This document shows, piece after piece, positions 4,910-7,248 of a stretch of 7,248 nucleotides of DNA. A program made the position numbers and the translations under genes. The stretch comes from CBDCWA01 sp046048295. GTDB taxonomy: Bacteria > Pseudomonadota > Alphaproteobacteria > Rhizobiales > Hyphomicrobiaceae. The stretch's first letter is position 1, and every line of letters begins with the position of its first letter. The stretch lies in assembly GCA_046048295.1 (NCBI GenBank), contig JBJOGJ010000199.1, forward strand, positions 1 through 7,248, in the 5' to 3' direction. The notes under the pieces are model-generated. The model worked only from the letters and a program-made list of their open reading frames with translations, was not told the DNA's origin and made no database searches.

Positions 4910-5743
4910 ATGGACGAGGTCGTCCGTATTGCAGCCCGTGCCTATGAAAAGGACCGGTATCTGGCAGCGCTTCTTGCGCCGAGGCGTGTGCGCGCCGATC
5001 TCATCGTGCTGTTCGCATTCGCGGGCGAAGTGGCCAGGGTGGCGAGCATGGTCAGCGAACCGATGATGGGTGCAATCCGGCTGCAGTGGTGGCGGGATCA
5101 GATCGAATCGGAGGCCGGGGCGAGCGGGCATCCCATTAGTGATGCGGTAAGGGATCTGCGGCGTCGGTGCGGGCTTCCTGCGGCTTTGCTGCTTGGCATG
5201 GTCGATGCTGAGGAGGGCCAGGTTGTCGGGGCGTTCCACGAGGACGATCAGCAGTTGTCGGCGTATCTTGCGAAGCGCGACGGGGCGTTGTTTGCCCTGG
5301 CGTGGCGAGTGCGGGCAGGTGCTGGGGCGGGGGCAGAGCCGAAGGAACTTGCCGAGGCGGGCCAGATCTACGGACGGACGCGAATTCTGGTCGAGCTGGC
5401 AGCGCTGGCGGCCGAGGGGCGCATGCCGTTGCCGCTGGATGCCTTGCGCTCGGCTGGATTGGGACATGAGGATGTGCGGGTTGGCGCGGACGTCCCTGCG
5501 GCGCTTGTCGAGGTACTGGACGGGATGAGGGCCGATGTGCGCAGGCGGCTTTCGCTGGTTAAATCCTCGTGGAAAGCATTTAGCCCTTCATTGAAGGACG
5601 TTCTATTACCGCTTGCCCTTGTGGAGCCCTATTTGTCAGCGCAGGAAAGGCTCGGCGCGGACTGCCTGAGGCATGTCGCGGAGATCGGTCCGCTCAGGCG
5701 CGTCGCGAGATTGTGGCTGGTGCACCAAAGGGGACGGCTGTAG
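4910..5743 (+). CDS. Squalene/phytoene synthase-fold protein lacking catalytic aspartates, NDUFAF6-like
   Basis: The 277-residue protein has the all-helical squalene/phytoene synthase family pattern. It shows DRYLAALLAPRRVR (15-28), then LFAFAGEVARVASMVSEP (34-51) and the signature IRLQWWRDQIE (56-66). Later segments are LLGMVDAEEGQ (94-104) and the G-rich GQIYGRTRILVEL...GRMPLPLDAL region (151-179). True synthases carry a DxxxD motif after the YAF segment and a second one further on, which bind magnesium and the diphosphates. Here the first position reads AGEVARV, with no aspartates, so synthase activity is unlikely. This matches the NDUFAF6 type, a mitochondrial complex I assembly factor. 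Its immediate placement after an NDUFAF3-like gene supports that reading. There are no membrane helices, and it is probably cytoplasmic or peripheral to the membrane. Automatic annotation would likely call it phytoene synthase. The start at 4910 is chosen on the upstream GGGAG; GTG 4892 would add six residues. Confidence 0.87.
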   Translation: MDEVVRIAARAYEKDRYLAALLAPRRVRADLIVLFAFAGEVARVASMVSEPMMGAIRLQWWRDQIESEAGASGHPISDAVRDLRRRCGLPAALLLGMVDAEEGQVVGAFHEDDQQLSAYLAKRDGALFALAWRVRAGAGAGAEPKELAEAGQIYGRTRILVELAALAAEGRMPLPLDALRSAGLGHEDVRVGADVPAALVEVLDGMRADVRRRLSLVKSSWKAFSPSLKDVLLPLALVEPYLSAQERLGADCLRHVAEIGPLRRVARLWLVHQRGRL

Positions 5744-5779
5744 GGATTGGCTCGCTTTGTCATGCAACCTGGTGGGCGC

Positions 5780-5784
5780 AGGGA
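5780..5784 (+). promoter_or_regulatory. Shine-Dalgarno of the SGNH hydrolase gene
   Basis: AGGGA lies 8 bases before ATG 5793. The next in-frame ATG (5799) would be 14 bases away, so the first is favoured. The 49-base gap before the gene contains a lone -35-like TTGTCA (5757-5762) without a suitable -10, so I see no convincing separate promoter. Confidence 0.55.
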
Positions 5785-5792
5785 AATAGACG

Positions 5793-7248
5793 ATGATCAT
5801 GCGAAGTCTCAAGCTGGCCCTGATCGCGGCTGGCGTCTCGCTTGGCTGGTTCAGTTGCGCGAGTGCCGAGGGTGAGGCGAAATTGATTTGGCGCGTGGAG
5901 CAGCCTTTCCGCTTCTTCAGCGACCCGCGGGATACCGAAGTACACAGACAGGCGTTCCTATCGCTCAGCGAGGCTGAGACGAAGAATGCGATTCTTTCAA
6001 TGGAGCGGCGGCTGGCGGGCGATGGAAAGCGCGGCTGGGCTGCCGAGCTCAAGGGGAAGACGTGCTGGGACGGTGACCGCGTGCGGGACCTCTGTCCGAA
6101 CGGCGGTGGCTACATAAAACCCGACAAGCACAGGGTCGTAATCCGGCTCGTCGGTGACAAGGGGGATGCTTCGAGCGGTACGTGCCTGTGGCGTTTCGAA
6201 AGCGATAGCCTCTTGCCAAGGCGGCGCGGCAGGCCCGCACCGAAGCCGCAATCTGTCGAGCTGAAGCGGGCGTGCAACTCCGATGCGACATTCGAGGTGC
6301 CCTACCCTCAGGGTGGGCGGGCCAGCGTACTCCGGGACGGAAATGAAGTTGCCGCCGTCACGGTGAAGGTGAGGGATCTGTTCGTTGTCGGTATGGGCGA
6401 TAGCTTCGCATCGGGCGAGGGCAACCCGGATATTCCGGTGCGACTGGCGCCCGATCGAGCGGTGGCCTATGGCGACGTCAAGAAGTATCCGCAGCTTGCG
6501 GGCTACCCGGCGCGTGTTGGTGGCTGGCAGCAAGTCGGCGATCCCAAGTTCATCAGCAGCAATGCCGTCTGGCTCGACCAGGCCTGTCACCGTTCCCTCT
6601 ATTCGCACCAGCTCCGCTCGGCGCTTCAGCTTGCGATCGAGGATCCGCACCGGGCCGTGACGTTTTTAGGGCTCGCGTGCTCCGGGGCACAGATCGTCGA
6701 CGGTCTGTTTCTGCGCTACAAGGGGCATGAATGGGTGCCCGATCCCCCCATTCTTTCGCAGATTTCGGCTGTGGCTGCCGCACAGTGCGAAGGCACTGAT
6801 GCGCCGTGGCAGGATCTGCCGGAGGCCTATCATATAAACGGGCAGGTTCCTGATCTGCAGGGACTGCTCAAACTCAGGAAATGCGACGATGAGAACGCTC
6901 GTAAGATCGACCTGCTGATGGTGTCGATCGGGGGCAACGACGTCGGATTCGCTCGGCTGGTCGCCAATGCTGTGTTGCCCAACTCATCGACCCTGCGTAC
7001 CCTCGGCGGCTGGCTCGGGCAGGTTCAGGAGGCGGAAGCTGCCGGGGAGAAGTTCACGGAACTCAAAGCACGCTACAAATCGCTCAACCGCGCGCTGCAC
7101 TACATCCTTCACATTCCGTGGAACGAGGCCGATCGAATGGTTCTGACGGCCTATCCGCCGCTGGCGCTGCTCGACGATGGGCGCAGCTACTGTCCCGATG
7201 GCAGTGCGGGCATGGATGTCATCAATGAGTTCAATCTGTCACGTGCCA
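5793..7248 (+). CDS. Secreted SGNH/GDSL-type hydrolase with extra N-terminal domain (3' end outside window)
   Basis: The frame runs 485 codons from ATG 5793 to the right edge with no stop, so the C-terminus is missing. Residues 1-25 form a signal peptide: MIMRSLK, a hydrophobic LALIAAGVSLGWF stretch, and an ASA cleavage site before Glu26. An N-terminal domain that I do not recognise covers about 30-190 (WRVEQPFRFF near its start, ending in TVKVRD). The SGNH domain then begins with VGMGDSFASGEGNPD (199-213), where Ser204 is the probable nucleophile. LACSGAQ (294-300) fits the glycine block, and SIGGNDVGF (378-386) is the GxND block with Asn382. The expected DxxH block near the C-terminus lies beyond the window, so a complete catalytic triad cannot be confirmed. 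The mature part has nine cysteines, suggesting disulfides and a periplasmic or extracellular location. The substrate is unknown; esters of lipids or of acylated polysaccharides are typical for the fold. The gene follows the NDUFAF6-like gene after 49 bases and may be read through from it. Confidence 0.88.
   Translation, partial: MIMRSLKLALIAAGVSLGWFSCASAEGEAKLIWRVEQPFRFFSDPRDTEVHRQAFLSLSEAETKNAILSMERRLAGDGKRGWAAELKGKTCWDGDRVRDLCPNGGGYIKPDKHRVVIRLVGDKGDASSGTCLWRFESDSLLPRRRGRPAPKPQSVELKRACNSDATFEVPYPQGGRASVLRDGNEVAAVTVKVRDLFVVGMGDSFASGEGNPDIPVRLAPDRAVAYGDVKKYPQLAGYPARVGGWQQVGDPKFISSNAVWLDQACHRSLYSHQLRSALQLAIEDPHRAVTFLGLACSGAQIVDGLFLRYKGHEWVPDPPILSQISAVAAAQCEGTDAPWQDLPEAYHINGQVPDLQGLLKLRKCDDENARKIDLLMVSIGGNDVGFARLVANAVLPNSSTLRTLGGWLGQVQEAEAAGEKFTELKARYKSLNRALHYILHIPWNEADRMVLTAYPPLALLDDGRSYCPDGSAGMDVINEFNLSRA

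Noticed and set aside
4892..4912. GTG 4892 as the start of the synthase-like gene
   Set aside because: It has no ribosome-binding site in front, while ATG 4910 has GGGAG at good spacing and gives the N-terminus expected from the family.
5744..5792. Separate promoter for the SGNH hydrolase gene
   Set aside because: TTGTCA at 5757 resembles a -35 box, but no -10-like sequence lies 16-18 bases downstream. The nearest AT-rich stretch is about 22 bases away and matches poorly.
5793..5868. Lipoprotein signal (FSC at residue 22) in the SGNH protein
   Set aside because: The residues before the cysteine (WFS) do not fit a lipobox, and an ordinary ASA cleavage site follows three residues later, so a type I signal peptide is more likely.

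Overview
The window looks like a piece of a GC-rich alphaproteobacterial chromosome, most likely from the Hyphomicrobiales (Rhizobiales). This rests on the gene order yajC-secD-secF-Mth938/DUF498 gene-squalene/phytoene synthase-like gene, on the neighbouring DUF815 ATPase and NlpD-like LytM gene, and on the protein sequences themselves, such as a YajC starting with MIISPAFAQ. No lineage marker such as rRNA is present, so the genus is not assigned. There are no tRNAs, rRNAs, CRISPR arrays, insertion sequences or signs of recent transfer.

Layout: (1) Nucleotides 1-378 (+) hold the C-terminal LytM (M23) domain of a cell-wall hydrolase regulator whose N-terminus lies off the left edge. (2) Nucleotides 387-1253 (-) encode a DUF815 AAA-type ATPase. 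It converges on the LytM gene with only 8 bases between the stop codons. (3) Nucleotides 1254-1451 form a divergent intergenic region with possible promoter elements. (4) Nucleotides 1452-4501 (+) encode the accessory part of the Sec translocon: yajC, secD and secF. (5) Nucleotides 4511-4891 and 4910-5743 (+) follow secF almost without gaps. They encode homologues of two mitochondrial respiratory complex I assembly factors, NDUFAF3 (Mth938/DUF498 fold) and NDUFAF6 (a squalene/phytoene synthase fold without the catalytic aspartates). (6) From 5793 to the right edge (+) is a secreted SGNH/GDSL-type hydrolase with an extra N-terminal domain. It stays open to the end of the window and is truncated there.

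The five genes from yajC to the NDUFAF6-like gene read as one transcription unit. SecD, SecF and YajC assist proton-driven export and membrane insertion through SecYEG. The two following proteins would plausibly act on assembly of a membrane-embedded respiratory complex, so the unit joins membrane insertion with complex I biogenesis. The 130-base yajC-secD gap is the least explained stretch. It holds a short reading frame that ends 6 bases before secD. The flanking envelope genes (LytM factor and SGNH hydrolase) show no mechanistic link to Sec apart from being exported or probably exported.

No wholly new system is evident. The points most worth following are the SecDF/complex I assembly factor linkage, the degenerate active sites in the LytM and synthase-like proteins, the possible leader peptide before secD, and the two-domain SGNH protein.
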